A stretch of DNA of 64,000 nt from Incurvaria masculella (Eukaryota > Arthropoda > Insecta > Lepidoptera > Incurvariidae). The position numbers were made by a program, and so were the translations under genes. The stretch spans positions 5,709,001 to 5,773,000 of the forward strand of contig OX335660.1 of NCBI GenBank assembly GCA_946894095.1, given 5' to 3'. Below the pieces are notes generated by a model. That model was not told the DNA's origin and did no database searches. It was given only the letters and a program-made list of their open reading frames with translations. The stretch's first letter is position 1. The number at the start of each line of letters is the position of its first letter. Below, in pieces: positions 1-11,779 of the stretch.

Positions 1-494
1 GATGCAGCAGCTTGGTCATGGGTGCAAATATTTGGTACGGCGTTGCGTTGAGCTCATTGTGGGAGACATCGAGCTCTTCAACACTGTGCAACCCCATGAA
101 AATGGACCTCGGAAGGTCGTTCAGCTTGTTATTAGAGATGTCGAGGTGTCGCAGGCGACTCAGCGGCAAGAAGTATCCGTGTTGGATGCCAGAGATGCTA
201 TTGTTGCTCAAGTCGAGGTGCTGAAGCTCTAGAGTGCTATTGAATGTGTCCTTTTCGAGGGTGGTGATCTGTGAGGAGGTCCAGCTGAGCGTGCGAATGC
301 TGGGCTCGTACTGCTGCAGCAGGCGGTGGTTGAGCGTGAGGGCGGGCGGCGGCGAGGTGCAGATGAGTCGGTCGCGCGTGCACACGGAGCAGCCGTGCAA
401 GCACTCGGCCGCCGCGGCGCCGCATACCACTGCCAGCGCCAGCGCTCTCACTACCCACCTCATCGTGCCGCTCTCACCATGTTATAATTTCACA
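1..494 (-). CDS. Leucine-rich-repeat protein, 5' coding exon (partial)
   Basis: The minus strand reads from an ATG at 463-461 without a stop to the window edge (154 codons plus one base), so the gene continues to the left. The first ~19 residues are a hydrophobic, alanine-rich signal peptide. A cysteine cap (C-x3-C-x2-C-x6-C, residues ~21-35) resembles an LRR N-terminal flanking domain. At least three repeats of the L-x-x-L-D-(L/I/V)-S-x-N type follow, with visible cores LQHLDLSNN, LRHLDISNN and VEELDVSHN. This predicts a secreted or membrane-anchored extracellular LRR protein; the specific family (kekkon-, connectin- or chaoptin-like) cannot be told. A good acceptor (pyrimidine tract ending in CAG, complement of 495-510) puts 31 bases of 5' UTR in this exon, so an upstream non-coding exon is likely. 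Confidence 0.82.
460..480 (-). promoter_or_regulatory. Upstream ORF overlapping the LRR start codon
   Basis: In the 5' UTR part of the exon an ATG (480-478) opens a six-codon frame. Its TGA (462-460) overlaps the main ATG (463-461) as ATGA. This arrangement can reduce or couple translation of the main frame through termination and re-initiation. The overlap is seen; the effect is inferred. Confidence 0.5.
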
Positions 495-1401
495 CTGTAA
501 CAATAAAAGTAGCACTTATCACAGGGGCTTAATATTATCATGTATCTCTGTCTTAGCAAGGATTTTAAGACTGTCTATGCATTTTTTTTCTCAGTAAATA
601 AAGGAGAAGCGAATCCTTTTCACTAAATTGTCAGGCTTCTTTTCAGGTCCCTTTATGCAGCTTTGAAATTGTAGACATTCGTCATTGGTGAATCAGGTTT
701 AAAAGATAATTATGTTTATAATACAATTGTGCGCGGTAGGTACAATCTAGGTCTCGCTATCGGCGATTGTGCTCGCTCGAACAAGAAAGACTACTTTGGG
801 ATAATATTATTCCTTGGCGGTCGCGCCAGATTGTCTCATCACTTGCGACGCCTTCACCGCCATGGGTCGCCCAACGCGGGTTTCCTAGACCGCGGATTCG
901 AATACACTAGTCTAGGATACGAACGAGGAGGGCGCATTACCTAACAAATAATTCACATGGTCGCGAGAGCTCCCACGGGCTCACGGCGAGCTATCCCCGC
1001 TAGCGCTGGTCGGACCGCTCGCTCGTGTTACGTTTCGCGTCATCCCGGATCCACTGGCGTGTCTTATCGGATCGCAACACACACAATTTGCACGAACAAT
1101 CGACGAGACGCTAGATAATCACCATGGAAGTTCTATCAATTCGTCACTCGCGGCGATCAAATATGGCTGGCGGACGAACGAACTGACTGACGGCCCGGCG
1201 CGGCGGGCGACGGCGAATGGCGCTTTCGTCGGGTCGCGGTCAGCTGGCGCACACGAACTCGCCCGAGTGACGGCGGAATCGGCCGAATGACTTCCTGGGA
1301 TCGGTAAGCTGCGTTCACATTGGATGGGCGGACGAACAAACATTGGTAATGCGTGAATATGGGCGAACATGTTCTTTCTCAAAAAACCTAATATTGTTTT
1401 A
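495..1401. other. Upstream region of LRR gene, no gene seen
   Basis: AT-rich to ~720, then CpG-rich at ~900-1340. It may include the promoter or non-coding first exon of the minus-strand LRR gene. No TATA box or conserved frame could be assigned. Confidence 0.4.
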
Positions 1402-1588
1402 ATTCCAAGGAATGTGACATGTATTTATGTATAATCGACAGTGAAGCAAGGACACATTAATTGAAGAAAGAGCCCAGTAAAAAGAACTACTTTACTCTTC
1501 TCTTCCTTCAGCTTCAGCTCTTTCTTCAATTAATGTGTCCTTGCTTCACGATCGATTATGCATACATACATGTCACATTCCTTGGAAT
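1402..1588. repeat. Inverted repeat, ~72-bp arms
   Basis: Arms at 1402-1473 and 1517-1588 are complementary with few mismatches, around a ~43-base loop. The arms share the core gctctttcttcaattaatg. The right arm and the next ~40 bases recur at 13570-13680, so this is a transposon end present twice here and once inverted. Confidence 0.8.
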
Positions 1589-4040
1589 AAGCGACGTACC
1601 TGCTTAGTACGAAAAAGTATATTTACTTGTTTTAATTCCGTTTTTTTATCATCATTGTTAGATTAATGGCTAGAATTTTATATTTCTTGACATTTTACAA
1701 TAATGGATGTTTTTTCTTGCAACTTAGCGGAATGTTGGGATTGAATGCAAATAATTAGAAGAAAATATGCGATGTTATTTTTTTGCTCCCGATGGAGTTC
1801 GGGAGCAAAGGAGATGTGCAACTTGAAATCCGTATAAAAATTGTATTAAAGTTTAATTCATTCGAGGCTTTAATAAAAAAAATATTTTTTAGTCACTAAA
1901 CCTAGTGTTTCTTACTAGGCGCCGTGAATTACGATTATATATAATGAAGATGCAATCGTTTAGATAAGAGGCATCTGCTGATGTTTCTGAGTGTTTACAG
2001 TGTATCAATTCGAATTCATCTTACACAAAACAATCGAACCATGGTAGTTTGATCCACACATAAACACTAAAATAAGAAACTATACTTTAGTATTTATATA
2101 AACTTTGCAATATTATTAAGCAAAGAATCGCCTAATAACGGTAATATGTCATCGTTGGGTCTTAGATGAAATATGCATTTGTGCAGATTATGAAATGCTA
2201 ACAAGCTACTCTCGCCCATTTTCTTTCGTACTATTCTTCATTTTATGAAATAATATCGTAAATATGTGAACCTCGCCCTAAACTAAATAATTACAAAATC
2301 GTATATCTTGATAGATGAATCACACTTCTCTCCATCGAAAAAAAGAGACCGCGCGCACGCTCATGCAAAAGCATCGGACAGTCGAGTATTTTCGTACTCT
2401 GTGACGTGGAATCGAGTGATACAGGGTTGTCTAGTGTTGGACAAGCCAGTAGTTAGGTTTTGACTTTAGGAATAATTTTTCGGAAGGCATACTCCTAACT
2501 TAAAAACAAATAAAGAAAAGTAATTTTTAAACAGACATGCCATATTTTTACACTTTTAACATTCTTTTTATTCTATAAAAAGACTTGCCTTGCTAAACAT
2601 AGGACCTTTGGATATTTAGATGCTTTTCTGACCTTGGCTTATGCTGAAAATATGTTAATACAGACGTGTTTAAAAAAAAGGTTGTATGTATTTATAACTT
2701 ATTTCGAAATACATTTGACTGAGCGAAGCTCGAGCGCGCGTATCCGTTTCAGATTGGGAAACGGTGCTTTCATATGTCCGGCTTTCTCCTCTACATGTCG
2801 CATTTCTCAACCGATTCTCGTGAAATTTTGTGAGCAGGTTCGATAATTATATAGATTTTTTGAATGGAGTAATTTTTTTTTATAATTTTTTTTTCAAAAA
2901 TGTCAAATGTTCAAAAATACAGACTCGCGAGGTCTACAGGCCAGAGAATCACTAGTTTAGTGGTGTGAAACCGGAATATGTACATACTTATTGCGATTCT
3001 GATCACCTCGGCCAAAGAATATACACTCCTCGACACCCATGCATTCGATCGGCTCGTTTACAACACGGTGAATTCGACCGCTTGCAGTGCTCGCAGCTTG
3101 CCGCCGTCTCGTCGCGTCGCTCTCTCACCCTCCCCGCTTCGCGCGCATCGCTGAAGCGACGTGGAATGCGCCTTGTTCATGTAAAAATTTCGTCATTGCG
3201 TATTTTACGCGTAATATGGGACACGGTCTGATCGCGTATTTGTAACAATCTAATAGCGATATTCCGTACGGGCGCTCGGTGTGTTATTTCGGAGCTGCAA
3301 TCCGAAACCAGCCGTTCACCTCGTTCGACTCGATTTTTTGCTAGAATGTGAGTTAGGTCTCATTCTGCTGCGGCAATGACGTTATTAGAGTATCGACGAT
3401 ACGGCTCATTACGGTTGACTTCGATGTTTTGTTGCACGAAATGTGTAGAAACGTTACTATGGATACATAGTAGGTATGTAATACCATCACATTAGGCTAC
3501 GTAGTTAATCATATCTGTCTAATATATTTTTGTGCAGTACATTTTTTGGATACGTGATTTGGTCAGAAATAGACCTACCACGTTTTTAGGGAGGCAGTTC
3601 TTTTTGTTGTGGCAATGGCACATACCAATCATAACAATCAAGGTAGGTATCTACAACCTTGAGGTTCATTGGAACGCGCGGATTGGACCCAGCATCACAG
3701 AATAAGCATTAGTGATCAATCACGCTAGCTCGTCAAATAAAACGCTAGACGATCCCATTCCCTACTTTATTTTCTTAGCCTCTGCTAGGACAGTGGTTAG
3801 CAACAGTTTGGCTCACTTTACGAGTTGTGTGTGTTATGTACTCGTAAGCTAATTATAACAATTATTTTTCAACATTGTTTTAGGATTTCGGAGCTAATAG
3901 GTAAATATTAACAGGTAAATGAATAAAATATTCGCCATGCCCTCCGTCCGTATTATGTCCAATGCCTTGTATTTCCTTCCCTTTCAATATTTGTCCATAT
4001 TTTTATTTATGAAAATACAAATGTGCAGTCGTTTACAGTC
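1589..4040. other. AT-rich spacer with one repeat remnant
   Basis: No gene is seen. Bases 2720-2860 contain the phrase tcaaccgattctcgtgaaat, which resembles the tails of common insect interspersed repeats. Bases 2990-3300 are more GC/CpG-rich and could be a promoter or an old exon, but no frame is convincing. Confidence 0.4.
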
Positions 4041-4158
4041 GTATTCAGAGTGAACTGTTACATTTTAGCACGCGGATTAGCACCGGACTAACCATACAAA
4101 AGTGCTATTCAGTCCGGCGATAATCCCGTATTACTGTTAGTCTGCCCACTCTGAATAC
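4041..4158. mobile_element. Small palindromic MITE, copy 1
   Basis: 118 bp bounded by perfect 12-bp inverted ends gtattcagagtg / cactctgaatac, with an inner near-palindrome (attagcaccggactaacc against an inverted partner). The same element recurs at 12470-12577. Confidence 0.7.
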
Positions 4159-4197
4159 TACTGCTAGGGTTGGTAATATTTCTTTTCAAGCTGGAAA

Positions 4198-4322
4198 TGT
4201 ATGGCTAACCAACACCTAATGTCATATTAGCCTAGCCATCAGCCCAGCACACCGCATTACCGAAGGAATTAGGGCCATGCCCAGGACCTTCCTTTTATTT
4301 TTACATTGAACTGTATTGAAAA
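4198..4322 (-). mobile_element. SINE tail fragment
   Basis: A minus-strand piece of the SINE body/tail described at 6465-6843, recognisable by ccgaaggaattagg and ccaggaccttcc. The 5' head is missing. Confidence 0.65.
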
Positions 4323-4354
4323 CATTGGCATTTTTTTTCATTGGTATACTTACT

Positions 4355-4505
4355 AGCGATGGGTTATTCCGTCTTCAAAAAGAAATTCAATCCCATTCCT
4401 ACTCCACACGTCCGGAATGACCTCAGGAATGTAGGTCCAATGTCACTTCGAGAATCAACACAAATCTGGAATGGCTAGAATGGAATGGAAACCACAGAAT
4501 ACGAG
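4355..4505. repeat. ggaatgg-rich interspersed repeat, fragment
   Basis: Contains cccattcctactcca and several ggaatgg/ccattcc words. Related stretches lie at 7420-7865 and 18003-18362. The class is unknown. Confidence 0.5.
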
Positions 4506-4961
4506 TCCAAAACTAGTTCGGATTTGGTGTCCGAGCAGTCGCTTGCCCGTGAATGGGACTGACCCAGATCCACCCCGCCAATAATAAAAACAAACACCGT
4601 ACCTGCGTTTAAAGCTGCATTTACACATGCTTAGTTTGCGGTTCTGTCAACCGTCAAATAGGTACTTTTTATTCGGTAAAACCATAGTAAAACCATCGAG
4701 CAAGTACGTACGTGTGAACCCAGCTTAATTCTTGCGAAAGCCCCTATTCCAACTTGTCACCTATATTGGCGTTTACGCCAAACCGATCGACTGGCGTTTT
4801 CAAATGATTGGAGAATTGAAGAGCGCGCGCAGTAGGCGTTAGGCGAACTAACATTTGCTATAATAATACCTATATAATATAGTCTGAGTTTGATTTGACA
4901 GCTTACTCATCGTGGCAGTAAAAACGTTGACTTTGTCGCTTACGCCGTTTTTGTAGTCCAA

Positions 4962-5390
4962 GTTTAATTTTGACAGGTTTAAGAAGTAAAACCATAGAAT
5001 AAGTAGTAACACTTGCATCTTTGAAGTTTCGTAAACGCCTATTTAGGTGATCATTCCGACTAGTGGCTCTGATTTGAACGAATAAAATTGTTTTTTCTTT
5101 GAGTTTAATTGTGACAGGTTTAAGAAGTAAAACCACAGATTAAGTAGTAAAACTTGCATCTTCGAAGTTTCGTAAACGCCTATTTAGGTGAGAATTCCGA
5201 CTAGTGGCTCTGATTTGAACGAACAAAATGGTTTTTCTTTGAGTTTATTTTTGAGAGGTTTAAGAAGTAAAACCACAGAGTAAGTAGTAAAACTTGCATC
5301 TTCGAAGTTTCGTAAACGCCTATTTAGGTGAGAATTTCGACTAGGAACTCTGATTTGAACTAATCAAATAGTTTTTTCTTTGAACGACCT
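4962..5390. repeat. Three 140-bp tandem repeats
   Basis: Units start at about 4962, 5102 and 5242, exactly 140 bp apart. Each carries gacaggtttaagaagtaaaa (the third has gagagg), then cttgcatct..gaagtttcgtaaacgcctatttaggtg in two blocks. The minus-strand frame across the first two units is a by-product of the repetition, not a gene. Confidence 0.85.
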
Positions 5391-5624
5391 TAAGACTATC
5401 TCGCATAGACACACTATGTTATAACTATTATGTTTATAACAGACGCGGGTAGGTGTGCCCGTGCTATCTTTAGGCCAACATAATATTTATGTTCAGATGC
5501 GAAAAAAGTTGCCATCTTGGAGCGTTAGGTCAATATTTATGTGTCCTGACGTCAAATGCCGCGGCAGTGCTCGGAATCCTCTCGTCCAGAAATAGACGCT
5601 CCAAATAGTGTACTCATCGGAAGA

Positions 5625-5895
5625 TGGGCATTTGAAAGGAAAATGCCCAAATCCAGGCCCCTTAGAAATCATTCGTGTCTTTCATTCACACATATGCGAT
5701 AATTGGTATTTATTATTTAAACATATTTTAAACTATCTGAACCCCCATTTTTCACGGCCGGTTACTCGTTAAATAATTAAAAGGACTCACTCACAATTAC
5801 TTCTTTTCCTACTAACAATATGAATTAGACAAGGACAGAACATCGCATAGTACTTCCGTTGTCACAAGACGTGTTCGGGTAGGTTGCTCCATGCC
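5625..5895. repeat. Interspersed repeat family U, copy 1
   Basis: Shares aaatgcccaaat, cccatttttca and ttcttttcctact..caatatgaat with 57530-57775. Neither copy shows a coding frame or clear termini. Confidence 0.65.
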
Positions 5896-6464
5896 ATTCC
5901 GTCCGGTAAGGGAGAAAAAAAAAGGCGTAAATACGCATGTAAAAATATTCCTAGAACCTATGTGAAGGATTTTTGGTTATGAAACATTAAACTCTGACCA
6001 TTTTTATTGCTTTTCGACTGAAGCATTTAGCTCTACGCTGAGCTCTCTGGGGTCTATTAAACATTCATAATCTCCAAACCGCATTTTGTCAATAACTTGG
6101 CATAAAAAATGGCAATGAATTTTCGCTTCAAAATTCATAACTTGAAAAGTTATATTATACAGTAAAATTTTGAGGGCCCAAAATGTATGGGGCAATGTGT
6201 ATTCTCCTTTATCTTGTTTTATTTTAAAACAAAACTGTCATTTCTAAATATCCCTACTAATATTACTAATTCGAAACTGTGTTTGTTGGTGCGACCAGGC
6301 GTGATATTTTGCTTAGAAATAGTTTATCGGCTAGAGAGTGAAATAGGTTACTTTTATTCCGGAAGAATCTTTTCGATACTCTCCCGAGCGGAGCCGGGTC
6401 TAGTATGATAAAAACATAGAATTTCAATTCACCATGCTGCGGGTGATAACTATTTACACTTTGT
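5896..6464. other. Spacer with a Helitron-like 3' end
   Basis: No gene. At 6383-6403 a GC hairpin (cccgagcggagccggg) is followed by ctag and then t, the form expected of a Helitron 3' terminus. Similar ends lie at 53327-53355 and 61477-61504. The matching 5' end was not found. Confidence 0.5.
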
Positions 6465-6843
6465 CAGCCTCAGTGGCCCAGTGGCGCGACACTTCGGCGA
6501 ACGCTCTCCGAAGTTAAGCAACGCTGGGTCCGGTCTGGTCTTGGATGGGTGACCATTCGACTGTTGAGAGAGGCTGGCCGTGGTTCGGATTCCACGTTAA
6601 ACTGTAGGTCCCCTTCCTTACTTACTTGGTAGGGTTAATCCCGCCCGGGTTGGTACCACCGCATTGGATGAACGATGGTCGAAGCGGCAATGAAAATTGT
6701 CCGTGTTTTCCATCCAGTTCAATGTAGCCGTGCAATATAAGGAAGGTCCTGGCATGGCACCTAGTTCCCATGTGGTGTGTTGGGCTAATACCATGACAGA
6801 AGGTGTGGTATTAGCCATCCATGTCCAGTCACATAAAAAAAAA
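6465..6843 (+). mobile_element. SINE with 5S-rRNA-like head
   Basis: A complete-looking copy. The head begins with a tRNA A-box-like word (tggcccagtgg). At 6503-6554 a stretch closely resembles the internal promoter half of eukaryotic 5S rRNA (aagttaagcaacg ... cttggatgggtgacc). The ~250-bp body includes gcccgggttggtacca and gtccgtgttttcca, and the copy ends in a short A-run. 5S-derived SINEs (SINE3 class) are known from vertebrates. Here the same body is also found behind a tRNA-like head (see 20701, 28626, 60918). Apparent frames on either strand are not genes. Confidence 0.85.
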
Positions 6844-7090
6844 CATGCTCTTAATGTTTTACTAGGTTTTTGAAATTTTGGATTCCAAAATATATTTTCA
6901 AAATCTACGTCTGTGTGTTTTATTATTTTTATTATACCTTTTAGATTGGAAAAAAAGTTCCCTTTTTAACTTAATTTTAGATTTTCTTAAGGTACTGAAA
7001 AAATATTTATTTTTAATAAATAAAAAACCAAACGGACTTAGAATGAAGTTTTATCAAGTGATGAAATTTTTTAGATTGAAATCTGACAAC
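6844..7090. other. AT-rich spacer
   Basis: Low-complexity AT-rich sequence. The plus-strand frame here looks like chance. Confidence 0.4.
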
Positions 7091-7215
7091 TTTTAGGGGT
7101 AGGGAACCGTTAGGGCCTGGAAGACGATTTCGCTATTTTAATGCCGTGCAAAATGGTTTCTTGGCCAATGGACAAAAATTACATTTCTTAAAATTTTCAA
7201 ATCATCGATTAACGC
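7091..7215. repeat. Unexpanded copy of the CCAAT-repeat element
   Basis: Matches both flanks of the minisatellite-bearing element at 49513-50035: gttagggcctgga, ggccaatgg, and acatttctt..aaatttt. It holds only one CCAAT unit where the other locus has nine 46-bp units. Confidence 0.75.
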
Positions 7216-7419
7216 TGCCTTCACGGCAGCCTCAAACGCCCTCTTCTTTTGATTTTTTGCCATTGTGAACATTTCAATAGCATGCGCGAAAACCTTTGTT
7301 CGCAAATAAGACAGTATTTGTTTTTACTAATGACTCAACAAACGGCACTGAACCAAAGAATATCTAATAAATACTGGACTGAACAATAAACCCAATAGAT
7401 GGGAACACGTGTCCCATTA

Positions 7420-7865
7420 GTGATAGTCATTCCAAGTCCACCCCATTCCGAAAACCCGCTCCTTTTAACACTACTCATCAGCCTTTTCTGCTCCGATTAC
7501 CATTCCCGCTCATTAAAACATCTATTCCGCTTATAATAGCCATTCCAGAATGTTTGAAGGGGATTTTTTTTGCGCATTTTATTTTGTACCTTTTTGCTCA
7601 TTAAATTTTTGCCTACAATCTTAATGAAACCGTCTGCATAACTTTATTTTTGGCGTTTCGAATATTCTTAATGAAATCCGGGATCCGGTTCCGGATTTTT
7701 CGTACCATCCATTCCCGTATAACCACCATTCCGAGGTTCAAGGGTTCTCGAAGCACCTATAAATGAAGACCGTTGAACCTTTATTCCGGAGGTAAACGAA
7801 TTCCGGATGGACCTGTGGTGTTGAGTAGGAGTGGGAATACATTCGTCTTTGGATCCAAAGAGCAA
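7420..7865. repeat. ggaatgg-rich interspersed repeat
   Basis: Long copy of the family seen at 4355 and 18003, with alternating ccattcc/ggaat words and a gttgagtaggagtgggaat end. No coding potential was recognised. Confidence 0.5.
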
Positions 7866-9904
7866 TTTTTTTTTAAAAATTGAAGCAAATTGAAAGCTTA
7901 GCCGTTTTCACTAAAGACCACAGAGACTAAAGATACAGATCATTATTATGTGTATGAAATATCTCAATACTAGATCGCCTAGACGCTCTGCAGTAGAAAG
8001 AAAATGGAGAGGTCATTTTATCAAATAAATAAATGTATTTACGCGAGCGAAGCCACGGTTATCGCGTATATTTTTGATTCGATAATTCACACATTTATTT
8101 GTGTCGAAAAAAGTGTGTTTTATAGTTCGCAACGATAGTCGTGTATGTCGTCGCCACGTGGTTGAGTAAGACACTCAAGCGCACGCCTAGGCCGTTTTGA
8201 AGGGAATGTTTAACGTAATGGGAAATTTTCATGTATTTTTATGATAACCACGAGACCGTAAAGTGGGCTAACTAGTAGACGTCAATTCACGAGTTCGAGT
8301 TTTTCCAACATAAAAAAATAGCCTCAACCTCTATAAAACCATTCTAATTTAATTTAATGAATACAAAAATCTTAATCTAATGATATACCTAGGTAAAGGT
8401 ATTAAAAACTAAATTTAAATTACCCGACAGCTTTGGGTTGTCGTTTTTAAATGGCTATACAGCAAATACGTTGAATAAATCAATTCAAATTTAATCAATA
8501 TAAAACACATCCTTGGTTATATGTAATGGTTAAAGCAATTTTTATATGGGTGGAAAAACTAACGTTTATGGGGGCGTATGTCGGTTCTATGCGAGGCGTC
8601 ACCCCGCAAAGCCGGCGCGCCGCGCCCCACTGGCGGCGCGCTCGTACAGGACATACAGATGTTTGTGTCAGCGGGTTGGTGAAAGCACTACTCAGTCAAA
8701 AAGAAAAAAAATACTTTTTGTTATTTCAAACACTCATTACTTCGAAAAGCCCAAATCCAAAATAGTCGAAATCGTATGTTTTTAGGGATCGCGGTAGTTT
8801 GGATTTTTTTAATCGAAAAACAAAAAATATTTTAAAACATTTATCTGTGCTACGATCTTTTCAGCATACTTGGAAATATTTACTTTCGAAACTTTTCTAG
8901 TAAAAGTTAAAATCCAGAACGCTAGGATAATTTCTGCATACGGCGGCTGATGATCAAGCAGCTTTTGGTTCAGTTGTTATCAAAGGGCTAGCCTCCAACC
9001 AGCCAACACGTTGAACGCTGGCGGGCGGCGCGGAGGCGCTGCCTAGGTGTGCAGTTGAGTGGCTTATCAAACCATTTGGCGCCGACATTTACATGACCGC
9101 AATTTATGAGGGCCGAGATGATCAGCTGTTTATATTAACATTCTAGTTTGTACAGTCATCGGAAAAAGTGCGCTACCGAGCGGTCAGCTTGGGTAGTGTT
9201 GTTTTAGTTGGTTTAGAGAGAAAGCTGAGTGAACATTGCGTCACACAGCATATGCATATACATACATGCATATGCATTGCTCGACAAAAACCTACGCACG
9301 AAATATTCATTGAAAAGTGGATCAAACCGACTACGCTGAAAATCAATTTTTTTTTTGTCCCATTTTTCTCTATTAACCTCAATATTGTTTACCAGCTGAG
9401 GTAGCCGGATCCGCTCGGGTCAATGTCGTTTTGGGCTGATGTCGGGCTTAATTATTTACTGGAGATCATATAAGTTCCCCATGCAGACTCATCCCCAATT
9501 TCACCACAAATACTTTTCGCCACAAAAGGTATCATATATCCTTTTCCAAGGTCCACACTATCTCTATACCGAAATTCATCAAAATTGGTTTAGCTGTTTA
9601 GGCGTGAAAACGCAACAGAGTTACACTCGCATTTGTAATATTTCCATATTTAGCCAGTTCGATAATCACTCGCCTAAAATTTTTTGCAAAAATAAAAATA
9701 TTTAAGTAATTTTATTTGAATAGAACAGATATAGACGCATTGGAATGTCATGCGTGCTCAAAATACTCATCTTTAGTCTCTTCAAATTGTCTATGGAAAT
9801 TTTATGGAAAGCATGCACACCTGATGGAACCCGTCACACGGTAAATGTCAACCTCCCCCATTCCTTGAAGCTGGGTGTCTTCGGAATAAATTATTGGCTT
9901 ATGC
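7866..9904. other. Spacer, one interspersed repeat fragment
   Basis: No gene. Bases 9440-9640 carry ttcatcaaaattggttta and a following ggcgtgaaaacgcaacagag, which I recognise as typical of insect interspersed-repeat tails. A short GC-rich patch at 8590-8650 is unexplained. Confidence 0.4.
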
Positions 9905-10180
9905 GTTTTAAATTTACGTGATTTTTGGTATATAGTTTCAGGCAACCAATATCAGTGTCTGCGTGTTTTTGTTTCTTCGGAAAATGTATCCTGGGTGAAA
10001 ATGTAACCACAGAAAACACAGAATGTGTATGAAAATTGTCTATGATCTTGCATTTGAATTCGTTAAAAATTTTCAAATAAACAAAAACTTGTAGACACAG
10101 ATGTTTGTTGCCTGATATTAAAATATCAATTAGATTGGTGCAGTTGTTTTTTACAGGATTGTTAAACTACGATTGAATAG
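9905..10180. mobile_element. Diverged copy of the 368-bp palindromic MITE
   Basis: Shares gtgtctgc(a/g)tg, ttcggaaaatgtatcctgg and, in the inverted half, agacacagat(a/g)tttgtt with the copies at 37052 and 55894. TTAA ends could not be placed. Confidence 0.6.
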
Positions 10181-10199
10181 GAAGCAGCGTCAAAGTAGA

Positions 10200-10560
10200 T
10201 GGCGTCAGAGTCGTTCGTAGTTATTTCTACTATAACTCTTCAAACACAGGAAATTAGAAACTATAGATGTAGTGGCGAGCACAATTCCGGTTATATTTTT
10301 AATCCCATTAAACAATTACAAAAATAAGCTGAAATGGCATAGATTATTCTTATAATGTGTGCAAAAAGGTGCCATTTACAGTTAACAACTTTTTGCACTT
10401 TGTCTCATAATAATCACAAAAAATTATAGCCTTTTTTACAAATTGTTGAATGAGATTAAATACATAACTTCGTATTGTACTCTCCAATATAGTTATGGCT
10501 AGTAACTTCCTATTTTAGGTGAGTTATAGCAGAAATAACGAAGAACGACTGTGGCGTCAT
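10200..10560. mobile_element. Palindromic MITE, ~70-bp diverged arms
   Basis: The left end (ggcgtcagagtcgttcgtag, then ttatttctactataact) is complementary to the right end (agttatagcagaaataacg, then aagaacgactgtggcgtca), with mismatches. No frame. Confidence 0.6.
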
Positions 10561-11395
10561 TTACATGGACGCATACACCCCCTTAATATGTCGGGTACGG
10601 TCCCTATATCCGGTGTAACGACATGAGAATACGCGACCGTACGGCGCATGCGCGCGACACAGGCTAGCTTTGACCTTATCGCATTATCGTATTAGAGAAG
10701 GGTCAACGCTATTTCGGTTGGGAGCTAGTGCGACCGCGGAACCGGTAGGTGGTGACAAAACGGCGCGGCGCGCTGTTCGCTCGCCGGCCAAGGTCAAACT
10801 GAACATGCGCGTCGAATGAGAGCGAAAACGATGCGCGGGCAAAGCAAGCCGATCCAGAGTATGGAGCACATCTCTGGTGGTAACGCAGCCTTAGATCGTT
10901 AGCACCAAATTGCATAGTTCCATAGGGGCGTAAGTATAACAACATTGAATTTTATTCGAGAATAACTACAACGAATTTCTATAATCAAAAAAGTACATTT
11001 GTAGATTGATGGTCTAGCCATAATTTAAAGACAACACTGTAAGACCCCGATGCTTTGATTGCTCAAACGGGGTAAATATGTATAAAAATACATAAGAAAA
11101 GTTTCAATAAAGAAGGGGAGGCTCATATAAGTAGGTATAATTATGTTTCAAATACAACTAAGTAATCAATATATCTTTCATCTTTTTGAAATTTCAAAAT
11201 CAGTTTGTTTAAAAATATTAAAATAGGCTTTCACTTACGCCCTTATGGAACTGAATGTGATCGGGTGCTAAAGTAAAGATACAGACAGCATCTGCGGGGG
11301 GTGCATAAGTACGTATCAATTACGAATCTAGTCAGAAAGAAGAAGTAATGGACCGTGAAAAGTTACCACGAAGTTTGATATCGAGTGAGCGAGAG
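10561..11395. other. Spacer, no gene recognised
   Basis: Bases 10620-10880 are CpG-rich with an open minus-strand frame that matches nothing I know and has no splice signals worth reporting. The rest is AT-rich. Confidence 0.35.
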
Positions 11396-11779
11396 TTTTT
11401 TTTTTATGTGACTGGACATGGATGGCTAATACCACAAGTTCTGTCATGGTATTAGCCCAACACACCACATGGGAACTAGGTGCCATGCCAGGACCTTCCT
11501 TATATTGCACGGCTACATTGAACTGGATGGAAAACACGGACAATTTTCATTGCCGCTTCGACCATCGTTCATCCAATGCGATGGTACCAACCCGGGCGGG
11601 ATAAACCCTACCACCTAGTAAGTAAGGAAGGGGACCTACAGCTTAACGTGGAATCCGAACCACGGCCAGCCTCTCTCAACGGTCGAATGGTCACCCATCC
11701 AAGACCAGACCGGGCCCAGCGTTGCTTAACTTCGGAGAGCGATCGCCGAAGTGTCGCGCCACTGGGCCACTGAGGCTGA
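11396..11779 (-). mobile_element. SINE with 5S-rRNA-like head
   Basis: Full minus-strand copy. The A-tail appears as the T-run at 11396-11405, followed by body and 5S-like head (complement of ggtcacccatccaagacc and gttgcttaacttcgg), ending at cactgaggctgac. It is close to the 6465 copy in sequence. Confidence 0.85.

Noticed and set aside
4903..5136. 77-codon minus-strand frame
   Set aside because: It runs through the 140-bp tandem repeat and repeats its own sequence; 140 is not a multiple of three.
6503..6554. A genuine 5S rRNA gene
   Set aside because: Only the internal half resembles 5S; 5' and 3' stems are absent and the segment is part of a dispersed SINE.
6618..6818. Minus-strand frame 'MANTTPSVMVLAQHTTWEL…' and its repeats at 11422, 15824, 59389 and 61043
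   Set aside because: The same frame recurs only because it lies in the SINE body; frames differ between copies and have no protein homology.
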